Shown: in pieces, positions 17,339 to 26,685 of the stretch | Layout: each line of letters starts with the position of its first letter | Numbering within the stretch: position 1 is the first letter of the stretch | From: CAZPGL01 sp964586175 | Lineage (GTDB): Bacteria > Actinomycetota > Acidimicrobiia > Acidimicrobiales > MedAcidi-G1 | Length of the DNA stretch: 64,000 nucleotides | Direction of reading: 5' to 3' | Assembly: GCA_964586175.1 (NCBI GenBank) | Contig: CAZPGL010000001.1 | Coordinates: 1 to 64,000, forward strand | Notes under the pieces: model-generated | The model's input: the letters and a program-made list of their open reading frames with translations, nothing else | The model's database searches: none | What the model was told of the DNA's origin: nothing | Made by a program: the position numbers and the translations under genes

Positions 17339-17344
17339 TAGCCT
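17339..17344 (+). promoter_or_regulatory. Leaderless -10 box for the M23 peptidase gene
   Basis: TAGCCT lies 6 nt before ATG 17351. Confidence 0.5.
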
Positions 17345-17350
17345 GTCGCC

Positions 17351-18532
17351 ATGAAGGAGCACCCGGGCGGCAGACGGCGGAGCGCGCCCTTGGGGCCGGT
17401 GTTCGCGGTGGCCCTGGTCCTCGCCGTGGCCGGCGGTCCGGCCATCGCCTTTGGTGCCAGCGAGGGCATCCGTGACGCCAGGGACCGGAGGGAGGCCGCC
17501 GCCGACCGGGAGGCCGCGGCCGCCGAGGCCCTCGAGCTGATCGAGGCCGAGGACATCCAGGTGGCCGAGGCCCTTGGCGCCCTCGATGACTACGTCGGTA
17601 TCCAGGAGGCAAAGATCGCCGCCGCCCGGCAGGCCATCGAGGCTGCAGAGGCCGAAGCCACCCTCCGCTGGGTCGAGGCCGAGGCCGTCGCCGATGAGGT
17701 CGCCGAGCTCCGGGTGCAGATCCAACGCCTCGCCGTCGACGTCTACGTGCGGGGCATCCGCCCCGGCACCCTGCTCGAGTCGGACGATCTCACCACCGGC
17801 GTCCGCAAGGCGGCCATCCTGGATGCCGTCACTGGCGACCGGGGCGACCTGGTCGACCGGTTGCGGGCCCTTGAATCCGACCGTGAGGACATCGCCCGCT
17901 CGGCCGACGACGCCATCATCGACGCCGAGACCCAGCAACGGGAGCTGGAGGCTGCCCTGGTGATCCTCGACCAGCGCATCCTGGCCAAGGAGGCGGTGCA
18001 GGACGAACTCCAGAACCGGATCACCGCCTACGAGGAGGAGATCCGGGAGTTCGAACGGGAGCAGTACCGGATGGCGGTGCTGATCGACAACCTCATCGCC
18101 GAGGAGCTCAGGGCGTCGGCACCCCAGCTCACGGTCCAGTCGGCCTCCGGATTCATCATGCCGATCGAGGGCCACGTCGGGTCCGGGTTCGGACCCCGGA
18201 TCCATCCCATCTTCGGCACCTTGCGTCAACACAACGGCGTCGACATCGGATGCGTGACCGACCAGCCCATCTGGGCGGCGAAGGCCGGCACGGTGATCTT
18301 CGCCGGCTGGCGGAACGGCTACGGCAACGTGGTGCTGATCGAACACGACGGTGGGGTGGTCACCGTGTACGCCCACCAGAACCAGATCCTGGTGTCCTCC
18401 GGGCACAGCGTCGACCGGGGCGAGTTGATCGGCAAGTGCGGCTCCACCGGCTGGTCCACCGGCCCCCATCTCCACTTCGAGGTCCGGGTCGGCGGTGAGG
18501 CCAAGGATCCGCTGCTGGTCCTGCCGGGTTGA
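17351..18532 (+). CDS. Secreted coiled-coil M23 (LytM) peptidoglycan endopeptidase
   Basis: This 393-residue protein has an N-terminal membrane anchor or signal (VFAVALVLAVAGGPAIAFGA), a long Ala/Glu-rich coiled coil (about 35-240), and a C-terminal LytM domain. The zinc ligands are in RQHNGVDIG (H-x3-D) and GPHLHFEV (H-x-H), so the enzyme appears active. The layout resembles EnvC-like division hydrolases or activators. It probably cuts peptide cross-links in the cell wall. A PAP2 gene follows 34 bp later. Confidence 0.88.
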   Translation: MKEHPGGRRRSAPLGPVFAVALVLAVAGGPAIAFGASEGIRDARDRREAAADREAAAAEALELIEAEDIQVAEALGALDDYVGIQEAKIAAARQAIEAAEAEATLRWVEAEAVADEVAELRVQIQRLAVDVYVRGIRPGTLLESDDLTTGVRKAAILDAVTGDRGDLVDRLRALESDREDIARSADDAIIDAETQQRELEAALVILDQRILAKEAVQDELQNRITAYEEEIREFEREQYRMAVLIDNLIAEELRASAPQLTVQSASGFIMPIEGHVGSGFGPRIHPIFGTLRQHNGVDIGCVTDQPIWAAKAGTVIFAGWRNGYGNVVLIEHDGGVVTVYAHQNQILVSSGHSVDRGELIGKCGSTGWSTGPHLHFEVRVGGEAKDPLLVLPG

Positions 18533-18566
18533 CGCCCGAGCATTCGCCCACCCACCGCTACGCTCC

Positions 18567-19253
18567 GTGACCCGACACAGCGAACCCACCGGCTGGTCGA
18601 GTCGAGCGGGATGGTGGGCCGCCGTGGCAGGCACCGTGTCCGCCGTCGCCCTGACGATCGCCGCCTCCTCCTCGGACGGGCCGCTGCCCGGAGAGCGCCC
18701 TGCCATCCGCTGGATCCACGAAAGCACGCCGGCGCCGGTCGAGTCCGTCGGCGGGGTCCTCGACCCTCTGCTCACCGACATCACCGCGCCGGCCGTCTAC
18801 CTGCTCCTCGTCGGCCTGGTCTGGCGGGCCTGGGGACGGGCACCGGCAGCGGTGATGGCCCTGGCCGGGGCCGGCACCGGGCTGACCCGGATCGCCGACC
18901 TGGTGGAACGTCCCCGGCCGACATCCGATCTGGCGTGGCAGCAGGCGGCGTTCGGGTCGGGGGGCTACCCCAGCGGCCATGCCGTCTTCGCCGTGCTGGT
19001 GTTCGGCACGATCGCCGTGCTGGCCCGCCGTCACGCCCATCCGCAGCGCCGCCGCTGGATCATCGGTGGCCTGTCTCTCCTCGTGGCCGTCATCTGCTGG
19101 ACACGTGTCAGCGCCCTCGAACACTGGCCGGCCGACGTGTTGGGCGGCGCGTCGATGGCCGGGGTGGCGCTGCTCGCCGTCGTGTGGGCCGAGCGTCGTC
19201 TCGCGGCCCTCGCTGGACGGTGGACCCTCCTCGACCGCATCCTGGGTTGGTGA
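18567..19253 (+). CDS. PAP2-family membrane phosphatase
   Basis: This protein of about 228 residues has five to six hydrophobic segments and the three PAP2 motifs: LVERPRPTS, GGYPSGHAVF and RVSALEHWPADVLGG. It probably dephosphorylates undecaprenyl diphosphate or phosphatidate at the outer membrane face. The GTG at 18567 is chosen because the longer frame overlaps the M23 gene. Position after a cell-wall hydrolase fits a role in envelope lipid recycling (inference). Confidence 0.83.
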   Translation: MTRHSEPTGWSSRAGWWAAVAGTVSAVALTIAASSSDGPLPGERPAIRWIHESTPAPVESVGGVLDPLLTDITAPAVYLLLVGLVWRAWGRAPAAVMALAGAGTGLTRIADLVERPRPTSDLAWQQAAFGSGGYPSGHAVFAVLVFGTIAVLARRHAHPQRRRWIIGGLSLLVAVICWTRVSALEHWPADVLGGASMAGVALLAVVWAERRLAALAGRWTLLDRILGW

Positions 19254-19270
19254 ACGGGCCCCAGAACGGC

Positions 19271-19296
19271 CGATGGGGCCCCGCGGGGCCCCATCG
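19271..19296. terminator. 26-bp perfect palindrome between convergent genes
   Basis: The half-site CGATGGGGCCCCG is followed directly by its exact reverse complement. It sits in the 63-bp gap between the PAP2 and hppA stop codons. RNA from either strand would form a very stable GC stem, so it probably acts as a bidirectional terminator or 3'-end stabiliser. There is no U-tract. Confidence 0.7.
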
Positions 19297-19316
19297 CACC
19301 GGAAACTGACGTCGGC

Positions 19317-21413
19317 TCAGCCGACGAACGCCGAGGCGAACACCAGCGAGACGATCGTCATCACCTTGATGAGGATGTTCATGGCCGGACCCGAGGTGTC
19401 CTTGAACGGGTCGCCCACGGTGTCGCCGACGACGGCCGCCTTGTGGCTCTCGGAGCCCTTGCCCCCGTGGTTGCCGGCCTCGATGTACTTCTTGGCGTTG
19501 TCCCATGCGCCGCCTGCGTTGGCCATGAAGATGGCCAGACAGAACCCGGCGACGAGGGCTCCGGCGAGGAAGCCGCCGAGGGCGTCGACGTTGATGAAGC
19601 CGATCACCAGCGGAACGACCACGGCCAGCGAACCGGGGATGATCATCTCCTTCAGCGAGGCCTTGGTCGAGATGGCCACGCAGCGCGCCGAATCGGGGTG
19701 GACGCCGTCCTGGCCTTCACGCAGTCCGGGGATCTCACGGAACTGGCGCCGGACCTCTTCGATCATCTCCTGGGCCGCCCGGCCCACGGCGTCGATGGTG
19801 AGGGCCGCGAACAGGAACGGCAGCATGGCGCCGATGAACAGGCCGATGAACACCTCCACCTGGCCGATGTCCAGGGTGAGGTTGCCACCGGCCGTGGCCA
19901 CGGCGAACTCGAAGCTCTTGAACAGGGCCAGGGCGGTCAGGGCCGCCGAACCGACGGCGAAGCCCTTGGCGACGGCCGCGGTCGTGTTGCCCAGCGAGTC
20001 GAGGGCGTCGGTGACCTCGCGGACCGACGGGTCCAGTTCGGCCATCTCGGCGATGCCTCCGGCGTTGTCGGCGATCGGGCCGTAGGCGTCGACCGAGACC
20101 ACCACACCGGTGGTGGCCAGCATGCCGATGGCGGCCACGGCGATCCCGTAGATGCCGCCGTCGAGGGCACCCAACTGGTCGAAGGCCATCTCGCCACCCC
20201 AGTAGGCGACGCCCACGCCGAGGGCGAGCAGAGCCACCGACGCAGCGACCGACAACATGCCGGCCGAGACCCCGCCAAGGATGGTGGTGGCCGGACCGGT
20301 CTCAGTCTGCCCGGCGATCTTCTTGACCGGGCCGAAGTGGTCGGAGGTGTAGAACTCGGCCGTCTTGCCGAGGGCCCAGCCGACGAGCAGGCCGCCGATG
20401 ACGGAGATGGCCAGGCCGTAGGAGCTGTCGAAGGCGGGGGAGTCGCCGAACATCCATCCGCTCAAGACGACGGTGGCGACCACGGTGAGGGCCATGGCCA
20501 CGTTGGTGCCCATGTGCAGGGCCCGGGACAAGGCCTTGGAGTCGGTCGACTCGCCACCCCGCACGAAGAACGAGCCGATGATCGAGGCGACCATGCCGGC
20601 CAGGGCGATGGCCATCGGGAAGGCCAGCAGGGAGATCGTCACCGGGTCCGTGGCGTTCTCGGCGGCCAGACCGCCCGCGAAGGCGACCAGGGAGATGGGG
20701 GCCAGGATCGAGCCGGCGTAGCTCTCGAAGAGGTCGGCGCCCATGCCGGCCACGTCGCCGACGTTGTCACCCACGTTGTCGGCGATGGTCGCCGGGTTGC
20801 GGGGGTCGTCCTCGGGGATGCCGGCCTCGACCTTGCCGACCAGGTCGGCGCCGACGTCGGCGGCCTTGGTGTAGATACCGCCACCGACCCTGCTGAACAG
20901 GGCGATGGAGCTGGCACCGAGGCCGTATGCGGTCACGACCTCGAAGGCGTCGTCGACCTCGAGGACCAGGACGAACAGCACGTAGACGGCCATGAGGCCC
21001 AGCAGGGCGAGGCCGGCCACGGAGAAGCCCATGACGGCACCGCCGCGGAAGGCGATGGGCAGCGCCTTGCCCGGGCCGTCCTGGGCGGCGTTGGTGGTGC
21101 GGGCGTTGGCCATTGTGGCGACGGTCATGCCGACGTAGCCGGCGGTCGCCGACAGGATGGCGCCGATGACGTAGGTCAGGGCGGCCGCCGGGACGATGAG
21201 GACGCCGATGAGGACCGCCATGACGGCCACGAAGCCGGAGACCCAGATGTACTCCTGCTTCAGGAACGCCCGGGCGCCCTTCTGGATCTCGGTCATCAGA
21301 TGGACCATCCGGTCGTTGCCCGGATCGGCCTGCTTGACGTTGGTGTAGAAGAACCCGGCGAGGCCGAGCCCGAAGAGGGCTGACAGGCCTGCCAGGTAGG
21401 GGATGGCGTCCAA
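19317..21413 (-). CDS. hppA: Membrane-bound ion-translocating pyrophosphatase
   Basis: This 698-residue protein has about 15-16 membrane helices and hydrolyses PPi to pump H+ (or Na+). The signature DVGADLVGKVEAGIPEDDPR and following NVGDNVGDVAGMGADLFESY are intact. LGNTTAAVAKGFAVGSAAL has Ala at the position that is Lys in K+-independent enzymes, so it belongs to the K+-stimulated class. The start is TTG 21413, preceded at 6 nt by AGGAGAG, because the frame upstream has no membrane-like sequence. It lies near the Trk genes that would supply K+. Confidence 0.92.
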   Translation of the reverse strand: MDAIPYLAGLSALFGLGLAGFFYTNVKQADPGNDRMVHLMTEIQKGARAFLKQEYIWVSGFVAVMAVLIGVLIVPAAALTYVIGAILSATAGYVGMTVATMANARTTNAAQDGPGKALPIAFRGGAVMGFSVAGLALLGLMAVYVLFVLVLEVDDAFEVVTAYGLGASSIALFSRVGGGIYTKAADVGADLVGKVEAGIPEDDPRNPATIADNVGDNVGDVAGMGADLFESYAGSILAPISLVAFAGGLAAENATDPVTISLLAFPMAIALAGMVASIIGSFFVRGGESTDSKALSRALHMGTNVAMALTVVATVVLSGWMFGDSPAFDSSYGLAISVIGGLLVGWALGKTAEFYTSDHFGPVKKIAGQTETGPATTILGGVSAGMLSVAASVALLALGVGVAYWGGEMAFDQLGALDGGIYGIAVAAIGMLATTGVVVSVDAYGPIADNAGGIAEMAELDPSVREVTDALDSLGNTTAAVAKGFAVGSAALTALALFKSFEFAVATAGGNLTLDIGQVEVFIGLFIGAMLPFLFAALTIDAVGRAAQEMIEEVRRQFREIPGLREGQDGVHPDSARCVAISTKASLKEMIIPGSLAVVVPLVIGFINVDALGGFLAGALVAGFCLAIFMANAGGAWDNAKKYIEAGNHGGKGSESHKAAVVGDTVGDPFKDTSGPAMNILIKVMTIVSLVFASAFVG

Positions 21414-21653
21414 GGACTGCTCTCCTGCGTGGATCGTGGGTGTGGCCGCGCGTCGCCGACCTCGGCGAGCGGGGGTTCTGTCGGACTCCGGCAGTGCCGT
21501 CGGCCCGTGGAACCGCAGAGATGCTAGTGAGTGCGACGGCCCGGTTCCGACCTGGAGAGGCGATGGGTGGCGAAAATCCGGGGGTGACACATGACCTCGG
21601 GGAATGCCCTCCGACGTCTGGCGCCGTCCGGGCGGGTGGGTAACGATCTGGGT
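21414..21653. other. 240-bp divergent intergenic region, hppA / folate cyclo-ligase
   Basis: It contains the hppA ribosome-binding site (AGGAGAG, minus strand, 21420-21426) and AACGAT (21642-21647), a possible -10 element 6 nt before the cyclo-ligase ATG. The hppA mRNA therefore has a true 5' leader, unlike many genes here. No riboswitch fold was recognised by eye. Confidence 0.4.
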
Positions 21654-22250
21654 ATGGACGTCGATACGACCCGGGTGGCGATGCTGCAGCGCCGGCGTTC
21701 CCTGTCCGCTGCGACCGTCCGCCGTGCATCGGCCCTGGTCGTCCACCGCATCCGGTCACTGCCCGTCTTCCGGGAGGCCGTCTTCGTCGGTGCCTATCTG
21801 GGCATCCGGGGCGAGATCGATCCGTCTGCCCTGTTCGATGATCCCCGACCCGGCGAGCCGGCCATCGCCCTCCCGGTCACCGAACCGGGCCGCCCGTTGC
21901 GCTTCGTCGTACCGGAGGGGCCACTCGCTGAGGGGCCGTATGGCATCCGACAGCCCGTCGACGGCCAGGAGGTCGACCCGATGACGATGGACGCGGTCCT
22001 CGTCCCCCTGGTCGCCGCCGACGAGCAGGGCAACCGGGTGGGGCACGGTGCCGGCTTCTACGACCGCACGTTCGCCCCACGGGCCACGGCCCCACCACCG
22101 CCGGTGATGATCGGCGTAGCCCACGGTTTCCAGGTCGTTCCACAGTTGGACGCCCGCCCATGGGACGTCCCGCTCGACCTGCTGGTGACCGATGCCGGCC
22201 TGGTCGTCCCGGGTATGAACCACACGGCGCCACCGATGGGGAAGGATTGA
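21654..22250 (+). CDS. 5-formyltetrahydrofolate cyclo-ligase
   Basis: This 198-residue protein matches the 5-FCL family, which converts 5-formyl-THF to 5,10-methenyl-THF with ATP. The ATP-binding motif GNRVGHGAGFYDR is intact, as is the substrate region PVTEPGRPLRFV. The C-terminal WDVPLDLLVTDAGLV is typical. ATG 21654 is chosen over an upstream ATG (21591) that would add a non-homologous tail. Its stop is 3 bp from trkA. Confidence 0.87.
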   Translation: MDVDTTRVAMLQRRRSLSAATVRRASALVVHRIRSLPVFREAVFVGAYLGIRGEIDPSALFDDPRPGEPAIALPVTEPGRPLRFVVPEGPLAEGPYGIRQPVDGQEVDPMTMDAVLVPLVAADEQGNRVGHGAGFYDRTFAPRATAPPPPVMIGVAHGFQVVPQLDARPWDVPLDLLVTDAGLVVPGMNHTAPPMGKD

Positions 22251-22253
22251 GCC

Positions 22254-23648
22254 GTGCGCATCATCGTGGTGGGTGCCGGCGAGGTCGGCACCTACGTCGC
22301 CGACCGTCTCAGCCGCCAGAACCACGACGTGGCGCTGGTCGAACTCGACCCTGAGCGCTTCCGCGAGGTCGACGACGAACTCGACGTCCTGACCATCCTC
22401 GGCAGCGGCACCGACCCGGTGGCCCTCGAGGCGGCCGGGGTGTCGGGAGCCGACCTGCTCGTCGCCGTAACCAAGAACGACGAGGCCAACCTGGTGGCCG
22501 CGCTGCTCGCCCGACAGGCCGGGGTGTCCAAGACCGTCGTGCGCATCGAGTCCCGCCGACTGCGCAAACCTGAGGTGGCGGCCCTGCTCGGCGGCCGCGA
22601 CGACAGCCTCATGATCGATCCGGACAGCGAGGTCGCGAACGACGTCCTCGGCCTCATGGAATACCCCGGAGCGCTTGATCTGGCCCGGATGGCCGGCGGA
22701 GAGGTCGTCGTGGTGGGCGCCCGCCTTCCGGCCCACGCCCCGCTGGTCGGGGCGTCGCTGCTCGAGCTGGGGCGCGAGTTGGAGCCCGACTGGGACTTCA
22801 TCGTCGGCACCATCACCCGCCTGAACGACGACACGGGCGAGGAGGAGACCCTGATTCCACGCGGCGACGCCGTACTGCGCGAAGGCGACCTTCTCCGTGT
22901 CATCTGCAAGCAGCGGGCGCTCCGCGACGTCATCCAGCGGCTCGGTATCGCCCGCGACATGCCCACCCGGGCCTTGCTGCTGGGCGGCGGGCGCACGGCC
23001 CAGATGCTGGCCGAGGCGCTCAACAAGAAGGGCCTGGACGTCGCTCTCATCGAAAAGCGCCCGGAGCGGGCCGCCGAGCTGAGTGCCGCCCTGCCCCGGT
23101 GCATCGTGTACGCCGGCGACATCACCGACGCCGACATGCTCGAGGAGGCCGATGTGGCCCGTCAGGACGTCGTCATCGCCCTGACCGGCGAGGATGACGC
23201 CAACGTGCTGGCCTGTCTCTACGCCAAGGCGGCGGGGGCCCGTCGGACCCGGGGGGACGGCACCTCCGCTGGCCCCAAGACGATCGCCGTCGTCCACCGC
23301 CTCAAGCTGCTGGCCCTTCTCGAGGACCACGACGTGGACGCCACGCTGAGCCCCCGCACCGCTACCGCCAACAGCGTGCTGCGGTTCGTACGGGGCGACG
23401 TGGCCCAGGTGGCCACGTTCCTCCACGGTGACGCCGAGATCCTCGAGTTCGCCGTCGACGAGGACGCCCGCTGCGAGGGACGCACCCTGGCCGAGTTGGA
23501 CGTCCCCCGGGACGCCCTCGTCGGCGCCATCGTGCGAGACGGCAAACCCCAGATCGCCCGGGGGCAGAGCACGCTGCGAGACCGCGACCACGTCATCGTC
23601 ATCGCCAAACCCGAATCGGTCGACGGTGTGAGCGCCCTGTTCGGGTGA
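22254..23648 (+). CDS. trkA: Trk potassium uptake regulatory subunit TrkA
   Basis: This 464-residue cytosolic gating protein has two RCK units: an N-terminal Rossmann (VVGAGEVGTYVADRL) with its TrkA_C domain, and a second Rossmann (LLLGGGRTAQMLAEAL) with a second TrkA_C domain. It binds NAD(H)/ATP and controls TrkH. The GTG start lies 3 bp after the cyclo-ligase stop. The stop overlaps the first trkH start (GTGA), so it is co-translated with its channel partners. Confidence 0.92.
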   Translation: MRIIVVGAGEVGTYVADRLSRQNHDVALVELDPERFREVDDELDVLTILGSGTDPVALEAAGVSGADLLVAVTKNDEANLVAALLARQAGVSKTVVRIESRRLRKPEVAALLGGRDDSLMIDPDSEVANDVLGLMEYPGALDLARMAGGEVVVVGARLPAHAPLVGASLLELGRELEPDWDFIVGTITRLNDDTGEEETLIPRGDAVLREGDLLRVICKQRALRDVIQRLGIARDMPTRALLLGGGRTAQMLAEALNKKGLDVALIEKRPERAAELSAALPRCIVYAGDITDADMLEEADVARQDVVIALTGEDDANVLACLYAKAAGARRTRGDGTSAGPKTIAVVHRLKLLALLEDHDVDATLSPRTATANSVLRFVRGDVAQVATFLHGDAEILEFAVDEDARCEGRTLAELDVPRDALVGAIVRDGKPQIARGQSTLRDRDHVIVIAKPESVDGVSALFG

Positions 23649-25150
23649 GCCGGCTCGCCGACACCCGTCGGGGGGGCCGGGCATGGGCCTCGTGGACCTC
23701 GGCGGCCTCTCTCGGGGTAGGGGCCGGTCTGGCCGCCACGTCGACCGCAGCGATGTTCGCCGGCCTGGCCGATCTGCTCGGCGACGCCGACCATACGGCG
23801 TTGCTGCTGGTCGGTGGCTCCCTCGGTGCACTGCTCGGTGTGGGGTTGATCCGTCTTCCCGTGCGTCCGCCCCGACACCGGGACGCCGACATCCTGGGCG
23901 GCCTCACCGCGGCGTTCGTCGCCGCGGTCATCGCCGCCGCCAGCATGCTGTTGGCCACTGGCACCGTCGACACCGTGGACTCGGCGCTCCACGAGGGCGC
24001 CGCAGCGGTCACGACGACCGCCCTCAGCGGTCTCGACGTCGACACCCTTGATCCGGGAATCCAGGGATTCCGCGCCTCCCTGCAGTGGCTCGGCGGCCTC
24101 GCCGCCCTCCTGCTCGGCGTGGCGGTGTTGCCGTCCCTGGGAGCAGGACGGGACCTGGCCGACCGGGTCGCCGGAGGCGGGCTGCGGCCCCTGGCACCGT
24201 CGGGCGGCAAGGCGGCCCGACACATCCTGCTCATCTACGTCCCGTCCTCGGTAGTGCTCTGGGCGGCGTACGCCCTGGCCGGCATCGGCATCTTCGACGG
24301 CCTCCTCATGGCCATGGCCACCGTCTCCACCGGTGGGTTCGTGGCCGCCGGTGACCCGTTGAACGACGTGGCGGTGCAGTGGATCGCCATCGTCGGTATG
24401 ACCATCGCCGGCACCAGCCTGGTGATCCTGTGGCGCCTGGCCCAGGGGCACGTCGGCGGTGTGCTGCGGTCGCTTGAACTGCGGATCTACCTGACCCTGA
24501 TCCTGGCGACGTCCGCCCTGCTCGTCACCAACGGGGGCGGTGGTCTCGACGGCCTGCGCCGGGCGCTGTTCACTGCTGCTGCGGCCGCCTCGACCACCGG
24601 CTTTCCGATAGCCGGTGACGGCTGGGTTCCCCTGATCCCGGTGGTCGTCCTGCTCATCACGGCCGTCGGCGGCATGGCCGGGTCAACCGCTGGTGGGTTC
24701 CACCTCTTGCCGTTGCTGGCCTTGGTACGGACCTCGCGACGGGAGCTCATGCGGCAGCTCCACCCGAGTCTCGTGTCCCGCATCCGCCTCGGGGGACGGG
24801 CCGTCGACGAGGCCACCGTCGAGCGCATGATCGTCCAACAGTTCCTGTTCGTGGCTGTGGTCGCCACCACCATCCTCCTCGCCGCAATCGGTGGGCTCGA
24901 GGTCTTCGACGCCATTGGTGCCGCCGTCCATGCCACCGCCACCGCCGGCCCGGCTCGAGCCGTGGACGGCACGGTCATTGAACCGTCCAGTTGGAGCCGA
25001 CCGGTCCGGCTCGCCCTCGTGCCGGCCATGATCGCCGGTCGCATGGCCATCTATCCGGCGCTGATGACCTTCGGCGTCCTCGTCACCGTCGCCGGCAACC
25101 GGGTGCGCCCTCGTCGTCGCCTCCGGGCCTTCCGGGAGCGCTCCCGATGA
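23645..25150 (+). CDS. TrkH-family potassium channel subunit, divergent copy
   Basis: This 501-residue membrane protein has the TrkH repeat architecture. Recognisable P-loop segments are TTALSGLD, TVSTGGFVAAG and ASTTGFPIAG, plus the hinge GGMAGSTAGGF. The fourth loop reads HATATAGPARAVDG and lacks the usual G-x-x-GP pattern, so the pore may not conduct K+ normally. It overlaps trkA upstream and a second, more canonical trkH downstream by 4 bases each. It could be a modulatory or differently selective paralogue (inference). Confidence 0.85.
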   Translation: MSRLADTRRGGRAWASWTSAASLGVGAGLAATSTAAMFAGLADLLGDADHTALLLVGGSLGALLGVGLIRLPVRPPRHRDADILGGLTAAFVAAVIAAASMLLATGTVDTVDSALHEGAAAVTTTALSGLDVDTLDPGIQGFRASLQWLGGLAALLLGVAVLPSLGAGRDLADRVAGGGLRPLAPSGGKAARHILLIYVPSSVVLWAAYALAGIGIFDGLLMAMATVSTGGFVAAGDPLNDVAVQWIAIVGMTIAGTSLVILWRLAQGHVGGVLRSLELRIYLTLILATSALLVTNGGGGLDGLRRALFTAAAAASTTGFPIAGDGWVPLIPVVVLLITAVGGMAGSTAGGFHLLPLLALVRTSRRELMRQLHPSLVSRIRLGGRAVDEATVERMIVQQFLFVAVVATTILLAAIGGLEVFDAIGAAVHATATAGPARAVDGTVIEPSSWSRPVRLALVPAMIAGRMAIYPALMTFGVLVTVAGNRVRPRRRLRAFRERSR

Positions 25151-26679
25151 CCGGCCGTCCACGGTCCCTGAGGCCCGTCGGCACCTCCACGACCCTGCAC
25201 GTGGCGGGCATGGCCCTCCAGTTCGTGGCCGGGAGCATGGTCGTGTGCGGGGTCATCGCCCTGGTCGACGGGCGCGATGCCGCGGCACTGTTCAGCGCGG
25301 CGGTCATCGCCGGCATGCTCGGGGCGTTGGGCCACCGGGGCACCAGGCTCGGCGAGCTGGACCGGGCCGACATCTTCAGCGCCGTCGGTGCCACCTGGCT
25401 GCTGGTGTCGGTCGTGGGCACCCTGCCGTACCTGCTGGCCGGCACCTTCGACCGTCCCGGCATCGGCCTGCCGGTCGTGCTGGCCGACGCGTTGTTCGAA
25501 TCGGTGTCCGGCTACTCGTGCACCGGGTCGACGGTGTTCGGCGCCCACAATCCGATCGAAGCCCAGGGGGCAGGCATCCTGTTCTACCGCCAGCTCACCC
25601 AGTGGCTGGGCGGCATGGGCATCGTGGTCCTAGTGGTCGCCGTGCTCCCGTCGCTGCGGGCCTCAGGTCTCGGCCTGATCGGCGCCGAGGCCCCGGGTAC
25701 CGGCACCGACCGGCTGGCCCCGAAGGTCATCGACACGGCCCGGCAGTTCTGGCTGCTCTACTTCGGCCTCACCGTGTTCGTCTCGGTCGGCTTGTTCCTC
25801 GCCGGAATGGGGGCGTTCGACGCCGTCTCCCATGCCCTCACCACGGCATCGACCGGGGGGTTCTCGACCCGGGACGGGTCAATTGGCCATTGGGACAGCG
25901 TCCCGGTCGAGGCCGTCCTCATCGCCGCCATGGTGCTGGGGGGCGCCAGCTTCGCCCTGCATGCCGCGTCGCTGGCCCGCAGGCGCCCCACCCATTTCGC
26001 CCATCCCGAGTTCCGGGCCTACATCACCGTCCTGGGCGGCGGCATCGTGGCCGTCACCGCGCTGCTCGTCCACGACGGCCTGTCCTTGGGCCGGGCCATC
26101 CGGGCGGCGACATTCAACGTCGTCACCCTGGGGACGAGCAGCGGGTTCGGCAACACCACTGGGCCCGGCACCGACGGCGACTTCGTGCTGTGGCCCGGCG
26201 GAACCCAGGTCATCCTGCTGGTGCTGCTGGTGTTCGGCGGCTGCACCGGATCCACCGCTGGGGGGGTGAAGATCATGCGCCTCCAGGTGGGCATGGCCGA
26301 TGCCCTCCGGTCACTCCGCAGCTTCCGACGGCCCCGCGGGGTCTTCTCGGTGTTCCACGGCCGGACGGTGCTTCCGGAGTCGCTGGTCGAGCGGGTGGCC
26401 GGCTTCATGGTCGTGTACGGCATGTTCGTGGTCCTGGGCACCCTGGCCCTGACCGCCCTGGGCGCTGAACCGCTCACCGCAGCCACGGGGGCGATCGGCT
26501 CGTTGGGCAACATGGGCCCCACCTTGGGCGAGGCTGGGCCGACGGCGTCGTTCACCGAGGCCTTCTCGACCCCGGCCCGCCTGGTCCTGGCCGCTCTCAT
26601 GGTCGTGGGCCGCCTCGAGATCTTCCCGATGGTCCTGATGGTGGTAGCGCCCTACCGGGCGGTCCGGCGTCGGCGCTGA
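25147..26679 (+). CDS. trkH: TrkH-family potassium transporter, canonical copy
   Basis: This 510-residue protein has four clear P-loops: GYSCTGSTVF, TTASTGGFSTRDG, GTSSGFGNTT and GSLGNMGPTLG, and the conserved GCTGSTAGGVKIMRLQ. It is expected to form the K+ pore gated by TrkA. The ATG overlaps the preceding trkH stop (ATGA), and the 3' end is 6 bp from the convergent M18 gene. Confidence 0.9.
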   Translation: MTGRPRSLRPVGTSTTLHVAGMALQFVAGSMVVCGVIALVDGRDAAALFSAAVIAGMLGALGHRGTRLGELDRADIFSAVGATWLLVSVVGTLPYLLAGTFDRPGIGLPVVLADALFESVSGYSCTGSTVFGAHNPIEAQGAGILFYRQLTQWLGGMGIVVLVVAVLPSLRASGLGLIGAEAPGTGTDRLAPKVIDTARQFWLLYFGLTVFVSVGLFLAGMGAFDAVSHALTTASTGGFSTRDGSIGHWDSVPVEAVLIAAMVLGGASFALHAASLARRRPTHFAHPEFRAYITVLGGGIVAVTALLVHDGLSLGRAIRAATFNVVTLGTSSGFGNTTGPGTDGDFVLWPGGTQVILLVLLVFGGCTGSTAGGVKIMRLQVGMADALRSLRSFRRPRGVFSVFHGRTVLPESLVERVAGFMVVYGMFVVLGTLALTALGAEPLTAATGAIGSLGNMGPTLGEAGPTASFTEAFSTPARLVLAALMVVGRLEIFPMVLMVVAPYRAVRRRR

Positions 26680-26685
26680 GCGGGT

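Noticed and set aside
17241..17350. Possible c-di-AMP riboswitch before the M23 gene
   Set aside because: These riboswitches often precede wall hydrolases in actinobacteria, but the gap is only 110 bp, shows no matching core, and a leaderless promoter fits the start.
14940..17354. Very long open frame (about 800 codons) on the plus strand
   Set aside because: It is antisense to the tandem CoA-transferase, whose domains and motifs are clear; the frame has no recognisable protein features and is an artefact of high G+C.
19443..21383. Long plus-strand frame (about 650 codons) opposite hppA
   Set aside because: Composition is Gly/Asp/His-rich without domains; it mirrors the pyrophosphatase codons.
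21756..23831. Long minus-strand frame opposite the cyclo-ligase and trkA
   Set aside because: It covers two well-supported genes and lacks any motif or promoter.
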